NCBI GenBank assembly: GCA_046765875.1
Contig: JBKPSJ010000293.1
Coordinates: forward strand, 1 to 21,126
Direction: 5' to 3'
From: DASRHY01 sp046765875
Lineage (GTDB): Bacteria > Actinomycetota > Actinomycetes > Propionibacteriales > Kribbellaceae
Length of the DNA: 21,126 bases
The position numbers and the translations under genes are program-made. A model generated the notes under the pieces. The model saw nothing but the letters and a program-made list of their open reading frames with translations. It did not search any database and was not told where the DNA came from. Below, piece by piece: positions 7,768 through 14,802 of the stretch (position 1 is its first letter; each line of letters starts with the position of its first letter).

Positions 7768-8079
7768 GTGGCGGGAGCCAAGATCGGGTGGAAGCTCGTC
7801 CTCATGGTGTTCACCCTGGTGCTGCAGATGGTGACCAGGAAGGCGATCACCTCGGCCTGGAAGCTGGGGTCGGGGCGCAGGCCGCCGAAGGATCCGACCG
7901 CACCCGACGCCGGGTACGCCGAGGTGGTCGGCTGGGCGGTGGCGAGCGGCGCAACGGCGGCGGTCGCGAAGCGGTTCGCCGAGCAGCGGGCCGCGAAGTA
8001 CTGGGAGAAGTCGACCGGCACGCTGCCGCCGGGCTATGACGAGCGGGACTCGGCCGGTCAGGCATCCAGCCAGACATGA
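7768..8079 (+). CDS. DUF4235 small membrane protein
   Basis: A 103-residue protein with two probable membrane helices: WKLVLMVFTLVLQMVTRKAI near the N-terminus and EVVGWAVASGATAAVAKRF in the middle. DUF4235 proteins share this layout; their function is unknown. The GTG at 7768 is preceded by AGGAGG (7756-7761) at 6-nt spacing, which decides the start over an in-frame ATG at 7744. It lies 45 bp after the DUF3093 gene on the same strand and ends at a strong hairpin terminator. It is not part of the mycobacterial gene order I recall for this locus and looks like a lineage-specific insertion. Confidence 0.8.
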   Translation: MAGAKIGWKLVLMVFTLVLQMVTRKAITSAWKLGSGRRPPKDPTAPDAGYAEVVGWAVASGATAAVAKRFAEQRAAKYWEKSTGTLPPGYDERDSAGQASSQT

Positions 8080-8081
8080 GA

Positions 8082-8112
8082 AGCGGGACTGACCGGTCAG
8101 GTCAGTCCCGCT
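8082..8112. terminator. Bidirectional hairpin terminator
   Basis: A perfect 13-bp inverted repeat, AGCGGGACTGACC (8082-8094) and its complement (8100-8112), encloses a 5-nt loop. It starts 3 nt after the DUF4235 stop and faces the convergent DUF4193 gene, so it can end both transcripts. There is no long T-run, as is usual in actinobacteria. Confidence 0.85.
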
Positions 8113-8176
8113 GTCAGACTTTCGCCCCTCCAGGCCGGTGGCCCCTCCCGAGCCGCCGGCTCCGTGGACGGTGCGA

Positions 8177-8476
8177 TCAGGCCGCGCAATCACGGCAGAT
8201 CAGCTGCCCGTTCTTGTTCGCTGCGAGCTGGCTGCGGTGATGCACCAGGAAACAGCTCGAACACGTGAACTCGTCGGCCTGTCGCGGGAGCACGCGTACC
8301 GCGAGCTCCTCGTGGCTCAGGTCCGCGCCCGGGAGCTCGAAGCTCTCAGCCGCCTCGGCCTCGTCCTCGTCGACCTTGCCGGAGTTCTTGTCGTGACGCC
8401 GAGTCTTCAGCTCCTCGATGCTCTCTTCGCCGGCATCCTCGTCAGTCTTGCGTGGGGCGTCGTAGTCGGTCGCCAT
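8177..8476 (-). CDS. DUF4193 zinc-ribbon-like protein
   Basis: A 99-residue acidic protein. The N-terminal half (MATDYDAPRKTDED, then SIEELKTRR) is charged and likely disordered; the C-terminal part carries two CxxC knuckles, Cys72/Cys75 (TCSSCF) and Cys94/Cys97 (ICRDC), which should bind one zinc. The family is restricted to actinobacteria and corresponds to Rv2699c by position. The zinc ribbon and acidic stretch suggest a nucleic-acid or RNA polymerase partner, but no function is established to my knowledge. AGGGACC just before the ATG gives a plausible ribosome site. Confidence 0.87.
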   Translation of the reverse strand: MATDYDAPRKTDEDAGEESIEELKTRRHDKNSGKVDEDEAEAAESFELPGADLSHEELAVRVLPRQADEFTCSSCFLVHHRSQLAANKNGQLICRDCAA

Positions 8477-8713
8477 CTTCGGTCCCTGCCTCAGTTCGTA
8501 CCCGTAATACCTGCAGCCCTGTGAACGGGTGTGCGGGCTGAGAAATTCCGGATCCGTCCGCCCGGTTTCCTGCGCAGTCCCACCGTGTTCACCCAGGTGA
8601 GGGCGGCCCCGATGCCGTCCCCCGAGGCGCAGATTGTGCCCTATCCGGGGTGACTTTCGCGCGGGGGCGTCCATGTTCTGACCCGCGTGTCGCGGAATGT
8701 TTTCGATCACACT

Positions 8714-8746
8714 CGCGCAATGCGCGTTAGTGCTTGAAAGTTCAAG
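8714..8746. promoter_or_regulatory. Two adjacent palindromes upstream of the DUF4193 gene
   Basis: CGCGCA-A-TGCGCG (8714-8726) and CTTGAA-AG-TTCAAG (8733-8746) are perfect dyads 6 bp apart. They lie 10 bp past the suhB stop and about 240 bp upstream of the DUF4193 start. The rest of the 280-bp gap (8477-8756) holds no gene and no convincing promoter. They could be operators or a weak suhB terminator. Confidence 0.4.
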
Positions 8747-8756
8747 TTCTACGCGG

Positions 8757-9551
8757 TTACGCGCGGAGAGCGTCAGCTTTGACCAGAACGTCGTGCAGAG
8801 CGTCGAAGATCGCCGGCGTGGCCGCAATGGTCATCGCCGGCGATACCGGGGCGCCGTGAAGCCCGCCGGTACGCGCACCCGCCTCGGCCGCGATCAGTTC
8901 TCCGGCTCCATAGTCCCACGCGTTGAGGCCACGCTCGTACGCGGCGTCCAGCCGGCCGCAGGCGACGTAGCACAGGTCCACGGCACCTACCCCGATCCGC
9001 CGGATGTCGCGGATCCGCGGGATCAGCTGGCGGACCACGTCGGCCTGGACCGCGCGCCGGGCCGGGTCGTACCCGAACCCGGTGCCGACCAGCGCCTTGG
9101 CAAGGTCGGTACAGCCCGACACCGCGATCGGCCGGCCGTCGAGGAAGGCGCCGCCGCCCAGCGTCGCGGTGAACGTCTCGCCCAGCGGCGCGTTCACCAC
9201 CACCCCGGCCACCGTCCGGCCGTCCTGCTCGACCGCGATCGAGACCGCGTACGTCGGGTGGTCGTACAGATAGTTCACGGTGCCGTCGATCGGGTCGACC
9301 ACCCAGCGCACCCCGCTGGTGCCGATCACGTCCTCGCCCTCCTCGCCGAGGAACGCGTCGTCCGGCCGGACCGCGAGCACCCGCTTGCGGATCAGTTCCT
9401 CGGACTCGCGGTCGACGGCGGTGACGACGTCGGTGTCGGTGCTCTTGGTGTCGGCGACGGTGATCCGGCCCCGGCGACGCTCGACGATCAGGTCGGCGGC
9501 CTCGCGGGCGACGTCGGTCGCCAGGTCCAGCAGCTCCGCGGGCGTGGTCAT
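8757..9551 (-). CDS. suhB: Inositol monophosphatase family protein (SuhB-like)
   Basis: A 264-residue Mg2+-dependent phosphatase of the IMPase/FBPase superfamily. Metal ligands are clear: Glu70/Glu71 in GEEGE, Asp86, Asp89 and Thr91 in WVVDPIDGTVNYL, and Asp212 in LNAWDYGAGELIA. In actinobacteria such enzymes release inositol for phosphatidylinositol and mycothiol-type products, though histidinol-phosphate phosphatase activity is also found in this family. The ATG at 9551 overlaps the stop of the ferrochelatase gene (ATGA), so the two are co-translated; the open frame further upstream is not homologous. Synteny with Rv2701c supports suhB. Confidence 0.92.
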   Translation of the reverse strand: MTTPAELLDLATDVAREAADLIVERRRGRITVADTKSTDTDVVTAVDRESEELIRKRVLAVRPDDAFLGEEGEDVIGTSGVRWVVDPIDGTVNYLYDHPTYAVSIAVEQDGRTVAGVVVNAPLGETFTATLGGGAFLDGRPIAVSGCTDLAKALVGTGFGYDPARRAVQADVVRQLIPRIRDIRRIGVGAVDLCYVACGRLDAAYERGLNAWDYGAGELIAAEAGARTGGLHGAPVSPAMTIAATPAIFDALHDVLVKADALRA

Positions 9552-10588
9552 GCCGGCCGCCTCAGCGGCGCGCAGCAACCGTCGGCGCAGACATCCCAGC
9601 CGGGCCCTATCCGGCCCAGGCACGGCCGCTCCGGTGTCTCGCCGCGGGCGACCGCCGCACGTTCGGCGACCAGGTCGCACAGCATCGTCACGAACCGCTC
9701 GCCGGACCCCGGAGTCGCGGCCCGCGCCATCGGCAGGCCGAGTTTCGCCGCGGTCTGCGCCGCCTCGGTGTCCAGGTCGTAGACGACCTCCATGTGGTCA
9801 CTGACGAACCCGATCGGCGCCACCGCGACCCCGCTCGCTCCGCTCTTGGCCAGGTCCTCGAGGTGGTCGCTGACGTCCGGCTCCAGCCACGGCACCTGCG
9901 GTGGCCCGGACCGGGAGCAGTACACCAGATCGGTACGCCGCGAGCGACCGGTACGCCGCTCCAGCGCCAGCGAGATCTGCTCGGCGACATCGTTGTGCCA
10001 GGCAACATACGCGCCGCCGGCCGGCCCGCTGTTGTCGTTCATCGCCAGCGGGATCGAGTGCGTGACGAACGCCAGGGCCGCGTCCTCGGGCAGTCCTTCG
10101 AGCGCCTCGGCGCATGCGTCGGTGAACGAGTCGACGAAGCCCGGGTGGTTCGCGTAGTGCCGCAGCCGGTCGATCCGCGGCGCGTCGTCGCCGACCCCAG
10201 CTCGGGCGTCCGCGATGTTGTCCAGGTATTGCCGGCAGCCGGAGTACGACGGGTACGCCGACGTCATGATCGCCACCGCACGGCGGACCCCATCGACTGT
10301 CATCTCGCGGACAGTGTCGCTCAGGTACGGCGACCAGTTGCGGTTGCCCCAGTACACCGGCACGTCCAGCCGGGCCCGCAACTCCGCCAGCAGTGCCCGG
10401 TTCTGATCGTTGATCGGGCTGCGGCCGCCGAACCGGAAGTAGTGCTCTCCGACCTCCCGCAGCCGCTGCTCGGGGATGCCACGGCCGCGGGTCACGTTCC
10501 GCAGGAACGGCAGGACATCATCGGGCTGCTCCGGTCCGCCGAACGAGACGAGTAGCACAGCGTCGTACGGTGTCTGGTCTGCCGGCAT
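9548..10588 (-). CDS. hemH: Coproporphyrin III ferrochelatase (HemH/CpfC)
   Basis: A 346-residue ferrochelatase that inserts Fe2+ into coproporphyrin III in the Gram-positive haem pathway (in the older scheme, protoporphyrin IX). Visible signatures are LLVSFGGPE near the N-terminus, SAYPSYSGCRQY (110-121), catalytic His177 in VTHSIP and Glu267 in FVSDHMEVVYDLD. Cys159 together with the C-terminal group Cys334, Cys338 and Cys339 fits the 2Fe-2S cluster ligands known from actinobacterial ferrochelatases. Its TGA overlaps the suhB start by 4 nt. It is divergent from the MFS gene across 43 bp. No other haem genes lie in the window. Confidence 0.95.
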   Translation of the reverse strand: MPADQTPYDAVLLVSFGGPEQPDDVLPFLRNVTRGRGIPEQRLREVGEHYFRFGGRSPINDQNRALLAELRARLDVPVYWGNRNWSPYLSDTVREMTVDGVRRAVAIMTSAYPSYSGCRQYLDNIADARAGVGDDAPRIDRLRHYANHPGFVDSFTDACAEALEGLPEDAALAFVTHSIPLAMNDNSGPAGGAYVAWHNDVAEQISLALERRTGRSRRTDLVYCSRSGPPQVPWLEPDVSDHLEDLAKSGASGVAVAPIGFVSDHMEVVYDLDTEAAQTAAKLGLPMARAATPGSGERFVTMLCDLVAERAAVARGETPERPCLGRIGPGWDVCADGCCAPLRRPA

Positions 10589-10631
10589 GCTCCGATCCTG
10601 TCAGGTCGCTGGATAGGCTGCGGTCCGCCCC

Positions 10632-11843
10632 ATGCTCAAGCCCTATGCCACCATCCTGCGCCGGCCCGGCGCCGCCGCGTTCTTCGCCGCCGGGGTGCTC
10701 GGTCGTATGCCGATCTCGATGACCGGTCTCGGCATCGTCATCCTGATCTCTCGCGAGACCGGTTCGTACGGACTGGCCGGCGCGGTCTCCGGCGTCTCGG
10801 TCGTCGCCACCGCGCTGACCGGTCCGGCACAGGGCCGGCTGGTCGACCGGTTCGGCCAGGCCCGGCTGCTCATCGTCGGCGCGATCGTCTGCACCGCCGC
10901 TTTGCTCGCCCTGCTCGTCGCCGTCCGCGCGGAGTCGCCGCACTGGGTCCTCTACGCCGTATCGGCGGTGGCCGGCGGCAGCCGTCCGCAGATCGGCTCG
11001 TTCGTACGCGCCCGGTGGACGTACATGCTCGGCCGCGGCCGGTCGCTGCAGACCGCGTACGCACTCGAGGCCGTCGGCGACGAGGTGGTGTTCATCCTCG
11101 GCCCGGTGCTGGTGACGTTCCTGGCCACGCAGGTCAGCCCGTACGCCGGGTTGATCGCCGCAGCCATCCTCGGCTTGGCCGGCGCGGTGTGGCTGGGACT
11201 GCTTCGTGGGACTGATCCGCCCGGGCGGCGCCACGCCACCGGGTCCGACCATGCGCCGCTGCCGTGGCTGTCGTTGCTTCTGCTCAGCCTGATCGGTGCC
11301 GGTTTGGGTGCGGCGCTGGGAAGTGCCGAGGTGGTGACGGTCGCGTTCACGACGGCGCACGGCGTACCGCAGATGTCAGGTGTGGTGCTGGCGATCTGGG
11401 CGCTCGGCAGCCTGATCGCCGGGCTCTGGTACGGCTCGGTGCACTGGCGGGCACCGGTCGAGCGACGGCTGCTGATCGGCACCCTGGCGCTGGCGGTGAC
11501 GATGGCGCCGCTGCCCTGGGTCGGCAGTGTCGTCCTGCTCGGCGTCGCGCTGTTCGGGTGCGGGATGACGATCGCGCCGACGATGGTCGCCGTGACGGCC
11601 TGCGTCGAGGAATGGGTGCCGCCTTCGCGTTTGACCGAGGCGATCACGTGGACCGTCACCGGCCTGCTGCTCGGTGTGGCACCCGGCAACGCACTCGCAG
11701 GTCGCGCTGTCGACGCGGTCGGGCCGTCGGACGCGTACTGGGTTCCCTTCGGCATCGCAGCCGGCTGCGCCGTACTCGCCGCCACCACCCTCACCTTCGC
11801 CCGCCCCCCGCCGCTGACGTTCGCGAAGCTGTATGGACGTTGA
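10632..11843 (+). CDS. Major facilitator superfamily transporter
   Basis: A 403-residue protein with about 12 hydrophobic helices and the MFS loop motif GRLVDRFGQARLL after helix 2. A short charged linker, GTDPPGRRHATGSD, marks the middle of the protein. The substrate is not evident; the sequence has features of efflux-type MFS proteins of actinobacteria. It is divergent from the ferrochelatase gene, hinting at porphyrin or haem export, but that is only context. A possible -10, TAGGCT (10614-10619), lies 12 nt before the ATG. The stop codon is embedded in the outer arm of a large symmetric repeat that continues towards sepH. Confidence 0.87.
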   Translation: MLKPYATILRRPGAAAFFAAGVLGRMPISMTGLGIVILISRETGSYGLAGAVSGVSVVATALTGPAQGRLVDRFGQARLLIVGAIVCTAALLALLVAVRAESPHWVLYAVSAVAGGSRPQIGSFVRARWTYMLGRGRSLQTAYALEAVGDEVVFILGPVLVTFLATQVSPYAGLIAAAILGLAGAVWLGLLRGTDPPGRRHATGSDHAPLPWLSLLLLSLIGAGLGAALGSAEVVTVAFTTAHGVPQMSGVVLAIWALGSLIAGLWYGSVHWRAPVERRLLIGTLALAVTMAPLPWVGSVVLLGVALFGCGMTIAPTMVAVTACVEEWVPPSRLTEAITWTVTGLLLGVAPGNALAGRAVDAVGPSDAYWVPFGIAAGCAVLAATTLTFARPPPLTFAKLYGR

Positions 11844-11905
11844 ACAAGGTGTTGTGACGTTGAACAGGGTCTGCGGTGTTCAGCGCTGCAACAGGTTGTT
11901 CAACG
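11838..11905. promoter_or_regulatory. Nested dyad of four TGAACA half-sites before sepH
   Basis: Half-sites TGAACA at 11841-11846 and 11861-11866 are mirrored by TGTTCA at 11877-11882 and 11897-11902, all symmetric about 11871.5. The outer arms CGTTGAACAA/TTGTTCAACG pair over 10 bp (11838-11847 with 11896-11905); inner segments pair over 5 and about 8 bp, broken by GG/GG mismatches. It covers the stop codon of the MFS gene and lies 136 bp before sepH. It may be a multi-site operator, or a terminator as a long imperfect hairpin. No T-run follows. Confidence 0.6.
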
Positions 11906-12040
11906 CGACGTGCTGAAAGGGCGAAACGGCGGTGGCTCGCACGGTAGCCTCAACACTTCGGCCCGGTCGGCGTGGCTGGCTTGGTCTGGCCTGCTGCCCG
12001 GGAGAGACTTAGCGGCAACCGCACAGGAGAACAAAAGGCA

Positions 12041-13162
12041 ATGCGCGTGGCGAAGCTCGTCGGCCTCAGCCCGGATGGCAAGCTCATCCTGGCTGTTGCC
12101 GAAACGGGTGAGGAGGTCGCCGTCGGGATCGACGACCGGCTGCGCGCCGCCGTGCGCGGTGATCGTGTCCGACTCGGCCAGCTGGAGACCACTATGGAGA
12201 GCGCCCTCCGTCCACGGGACATCCAGGCACGGATCCGTGCCGGTGAGAGTCCCGAGTCGGTGGCGCAGGTCGCGCAGATGCCGGTCGAGCGGGTGATGGC
12301 GTTCGCCGGGCCGGTGCTGGCCGAACGCGACCACATCGCCGCCGTCGCGCAGAACGCCTCGGTCCGCCGCCGCGGCGGCACCGACGCGCCGGTCCGTAAC
12401 CTCGGCACCTGGGTGACCGAGCGGTTGCGCAGCCGTGCGGTCGACCCGAACTCGGCCGAGTGGGACGCGTGGCGGCGCGAGGACGGCCGCTGGGCGGTCC
12501 GAGTCGTGTACAGCGCCGACGAGCGGCTGCGGACCGCGATGTTCGCGTACGACGCACCGGGCCGGTACGCGGTACCCGACGACGACGAGGCCCGCTGGCT
12601 GGTCGGCGAGCAGACCACAACCGCGCCGCAGCAGCCCGGGGTACGCCGGCTGGCCGCGGTCGACGACTTAGACATCGCGCCCGACCACGGCGCGGACTCC
12701 TATGAGGCCGGTTTCGAGCAGGCCCTGTCCGTCACCCGCGAGCCCGATCGCCGGCACGACCGCCAGCGGTACGCCGACCGCCACGACGAGCGCTACGCCG
12801 ACCGCCACGAGGAGCGCCACGTGGAGCGGCACGACCAGCCGCGGTACGTCGACCGGCACCCGGAACGGCCCGTCGTCGAGCACCGGCCGCGGGTAATACC
12901 GCCGCCGGTCGAGGACGACCCGGTGCTGCCCGACGTCGACATCGCGGCACCCGCCGCCCGTCCGCACGTGGTTCGTCCCACCAGTCCGGACGAGGAGGAC
13001 ACGGTCGCACTGGACCGCACGGCCGAGCCGAACCCGCCGGCCGAGGAGCAGCCGGCCGAGGAGCAGCCGGCCGAGGAGCCGAAGAAGCGCCCCCGGCGCA
13101 AGAACCAGCGCGCGAGCGTGCCGAGCTGGGACGAGATCATGTTCGGCAAGAAGGCCGACTGA
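12041..13162 (+). CDS. sepH: Cell-division regulator SepH (DUF3071)
   Basis: A 373-residue protein whose first 200 residues form the DUF3071 domain of SepH, an actinobacterial protein reported to stimulate FtsZ assembly. It starts MRVAKLVGLSPDGK and carries a helix-turn-helix-like segment at about 70-88 (SPESVAQVAQMPVERVMAF). Residues 235-285 are a low-complexity Arg/His/Asp repeat (RYADRH units), then an acidic, Pro-rich stretch with three PAEE(Q/P) repeats (333-346) leads to a basic patch and the conserved C-terminal motif SVPSWDEIMFG (359-369), which probably contacts a partner. The ATG at 12041 follows purine-rich AGGAGAACAAAAGG; 23 extra in-frame codons upstream look non-coding. Confidence 0.93.
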   Translation: MRVAKLVGLSPDGKLILAVAETGEEVAVGIDDRLRAAVRGDRVRLGQLETTMESALRPRDIQARIRAGESPESVAQVAQMPVERVMAFAGPVLAERDHIAAVAQNASVRRRGGTDAPVRNLGTWVTERLRSRAVDPNSAEWDAWRREDGRWAVRVVYSADERLRTAMFAYDAPGRYAVPDDDEARWLVGEQTTTAPQQPGVRRLAAVDDLDIAPDHGADSYEAGFEQALSVTREPDRRHDRQRYADRHDERYADRHEERHVERHDQPRYVDRHPERPVVEHRPRVIPPPVEDDPVLPDVDIAAPAARPHVVRPTSPDEEDTVALDRTAEPNPPAEEQPAEEQPAEEPKKRPRRKNQRASVPSWDEIMFGKKAD

Positions 13163-13163
13163 G

Positions 13164-13193
13164 CCGTCTCAACCTGTCTCACGCTGTCTCACT
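13164..13193. repeat. Three 10-bp tandem repeats after sepH
   Basis: CCGTCTCAAC, CTGTCTCACG and CTGTCTCACT follow one another immediately after the sepH stop and are followed by TTTTC. One unit per helical turn is suggestive of a protein-binding site, but slippage is an equally good explanation. Confidence 0.45.
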
Positions 13194-13209
13194 TTTCGGA
13201 ACATCGTCT

Positions 13210-13225
13210 TGTGACCGTAGTCACG
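13210..13225. promoter_or_regulatory. CRP/GlxR-like binding site
   Basis: TGTGACCGTAGTCACG matches the CRP-family consensus TGTGA-N6-TCACA in 9 of 10 fixed positions. It lies about 50 bp after sepH and 150 bp before the chosen start of the unknown gene. TGCGATGAT just downstream (13229-13237) could be an extended -10. Confidence 0.55.
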
Positions 13226-13282
13226 CTCTGCGATGATCCGTCCGTGCGTACTGCTCTGTGTTGTCGCTGCTGTTGTCGCTGA

Positions 13283-13303
13283 CGTCCGCCGTCACGGCGG
13301 ACG
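13283..13303. promoter_or_regulatory. Perfect 9-bp hairpin ahead of the unknown gene
   Basis: CGTCCGCCG (13283-13291) and CGGCGGACG (13295-13303) enclose a TCA loop. If the gene starts at 13363, this is a leader hairpin; if it starts at 13258, the hairpin is inside the coding region. Confidence 0.5.
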
Positions 13304-13362
13304 CCGTCGCGTCCAGCAAGCACCACAGACCATCGTCCTCTCGAATCTCGGGTACGCACCTC

Positions 13363-13776
13363 ATGGAACTGTCAGTCTTCGCCGATCTCCTCGCCGCCCG
13401 CGGCCAACGCCTGCTGCCTGGCTCCCACGTCGTACCGGTGGACGTGCTGATCGAGCAGCGCGACGGCACGATCGTCCACTTCACGGCCCGCGGTACGACG
13501 ATCCGGCTGGCCTTGTTCGACCCCGACGCGCTGGCGTCGATCGTGCTGGGTACTGACTGCGGCTGCGGCAAGCACCACGAGCCGACCGGTCCTGCCCGCA
13601 CCGCGCTGCGGGCAGGCGCCGCACCCGTGCTCGAGCGAGTCATCGACGGCCGGGTGGCGTTCGGCTGGTCCACGCACGAGGCCGGCCTGCTGAGGCTGGC
13701 CGAGGCCGCACCGTACTACTTCGAGCTCCTCGACATGACCACCGTCGACCAGCCCACCTTCGCCACTCTCCCCTAA
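13363..13776 (+). CDS. Hypothetical protein with a CGCGKHH motif
   Basis: I do not recognise this 137-residue protein. It is soluble and mixed alpha/beta: VPVDVLIEQRDGTIVHFTARGTTIRLALFD looks like a beta sheet, followed by the Cys/His cluster DCGCGKHHE (about 68-76) that could bind a metal, then a helical C-terminus (LLRLAEAAPYYFELLDM). The ATG at 13363 is my choice; the frame is open from a GTG at 13258, which would add 35 residues beginning with a hydrophobic LSLLLSLTSAVTADAVAS stretch, so a longer or secreted form is not excluded. A CRP-like site lies upstream. It ends 4 bp from the convergent MarR gene. No ribosome site is convincing for either start. Confidence 0.65.
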   Translation: MELSVFADLLAARGQRLLPGSHVVPVDVLIEQRDGTIVHFTARGTTIRLALFDPDALASIVLGTDCGCGKHHEPTGPARTALRAGAAPVLERVIDGRVAFGWSTHEAGLLRLAEAAPYYFELLDMTTVDQPTFATLP

Positions 13777-13780
13777 CGCG

Positions 13781-14215
13781 TCAGCTCGGGTCGGCCAGCG
13801 CGGCGTTGAATGCCCGGCGGATGTCCACATCGACGCCGGCCCGGCGCAGCCGCTCGACCCACTTGGCGTCGATATCGGCCACCTCGGCCCGGGCCAGCCG
13901 TACCGCCGTGCGTCCGCGCGGCGTCAACACGACCAGCCGGGCCCGGCGATCGACCGGGTCCGGCACCCGTTCGAGGTAGCCGAGGCCGACGAGCGCCGAC
14001 ACCAGCTCGCCCATCGACTGATGCGTCATCCCGGCCCGCCCGGCCAGCTCGGTGAGCCGCGTACCGAACAGATCGAGGTTGTAGAAGACCGGATGGTGCG
14101 CGGCCGTGATGTCGGTGTACCCGGCCGCCTGCAGTCGCTCCACCAGCTCGTCGACGATCGACTGCGCGATCCGCCGGAGCTGGACCACCAGCGGTGTCAC
14201 CGGCTCGTCGGCCAT
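13781..14215 (-). CDS. MarR-family transcriptional regulator
   Basis: A 144-residue winged-helix regulator. The recognition region is LAGRAGMTHQSMGELVSALVGLGYLERVPDPVDRR, with the wing at DRRARLVVLTPRG (about 92-104), and helices at both ends for dimerisation. It probably represses itself and the divergent methyltransferase-alkB unit by binding the large inverted repeat at 14234-14278. MarR proteins usually sense small phenolic or oxidising ligands; no redox cysteine is present here (the protein has none), so a small-molecule ligand is more likely. The ribosome site GAGAGGG precedes the ATG by about 8 nt. Confidence 0.9.
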   Translation of the reverse strand: MADEPVTPLVVQLRRIAQSIVDELVERLQAAGYTDITAAHHPVFYNLDLFGTRLTELAGRAGMTHQSMGELVSALVGLGYLERVPDPVDRRARLVVLTPRGRTAVRLARAEVADIDAKWVERLRRAGVDVDIRRAFNAALADPS

Positions 14216-14228
14216 ACCCGAATCCCTC

Positions 14229-14278
14229 TCGACAGTACGCAGGCTACCTGCCTATTATACGCAGGTAGCCTGCATACT
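14229..14278. promoter_or_regulatory. MarR operator overlapping divergent promoters
   Basis: Two 18-bp arms (14234-14251 and 14261-14278) are reverse complements with one mismatch; each contains the inner dyad GCAGG-N3-CCTGC. The 9-bp spacer holds both -10 boxes: TATAAT (14254-14259) on the minus strand for marR and TATTAT (14253-14258) on the plus strand, the latter 18 bp from the -35 TCGACA (14229-14234). A dimer bound to either arm would block both promoters. Confidence 0.85.
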
Positions 14279-14297
14279 ATCCCGGAAGGCCGATCCG

Positions 14298-14801
14298 ATG
14301 CGCCGAATCCACGCCGCCGTCGGCAGCGCCGTCTTCTTCGTGCTCGCTCCGGGCACGGTGGCCGGCCTGATCCCCTGGCTGATCACCCGCTGGCAGTCCG
14401 ATGCCCCACCCGCACTCAGGGTCGCCGGCGTCGTCGTGATCGTGCTCGGACTCGTCCCGCTGGTCGCGGCCTTCACGGAGTTCGCGCGTGCCGGTGGCAC
14501 GCCCTCCCCAACGGCCCCGACGGAGCAGCTTGTCGTCAGCGGCTTCAACCGCTACGTGCGCAACCCGATGTACATCGGTGTGCTCCTGACGATCCTCGGC
14601 CAGGCGTTGCTGTTCGGCGATCTAGACCTGCTCTGGTACGGCGTCGCGTTCTGGCTGGTGACCGCCGCTTTCGTCCGGTTGTACGAGGAGCCGACACTAA
14701 GCGAGCAGTACGGCGCCGAGTACGACAGGTACCGTCACGCGGTCCGCGCCTGGCTCCCCCGCCTCCACGCCTGGCCGGATTCTGGGGGTGGCGGCACGTA
14801 A
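14298..14801 (+). CDS. Isoprenylcysteine carboxyl methyltransferase family membrane protein
   Basis: A 167-residue integral membrane protein with four or five helices. The C-terminal signature GFNRYVRNPMYIGVLL (about 82-97) followed by YEEPTLSEQYGAEYDRYRHAVRAWLP is that of the ICMT/PEMT-type SAM-dependent methyltransferases, which modify lipid or prenyl-type substrates at the membrane. The bacterial substrate is unknown. The ATG at 14298 has GGAAGG (14284-14289) 8 nt upstream and sits about 30 bp after the predicted transcription start inside the MarR operator. Only 9 bp separate it from alkB, so the two form an operon under MarR control. Confidence 0.87.
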   Translation: MRRIHAAVGSAVFFVLAPGTVAGLIPWLITRWQSDAPPALRVAGVVVIVLGLVPLVAAFTEFARAGGTPSPTAPTEQLVVSGFNRYVRNPMYIGVLLTILGQALLFGDLDLLWYGVAFWLVTAAFVRLYEEPTLSEQYGAEYDRYRHAVRAWLPRLHAWPDSGGGGT

Positions 14802-14802
14802 G

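Noticed and set aside
13233..13556. 107-residue frame starting MIRPCVLLCVVAAVVADV with a signal-like N-terminus
   Set aside because: It runs in another frame over the better-supported 13363-13776 gene and becomes Arg/Pro-rich with no domain features.
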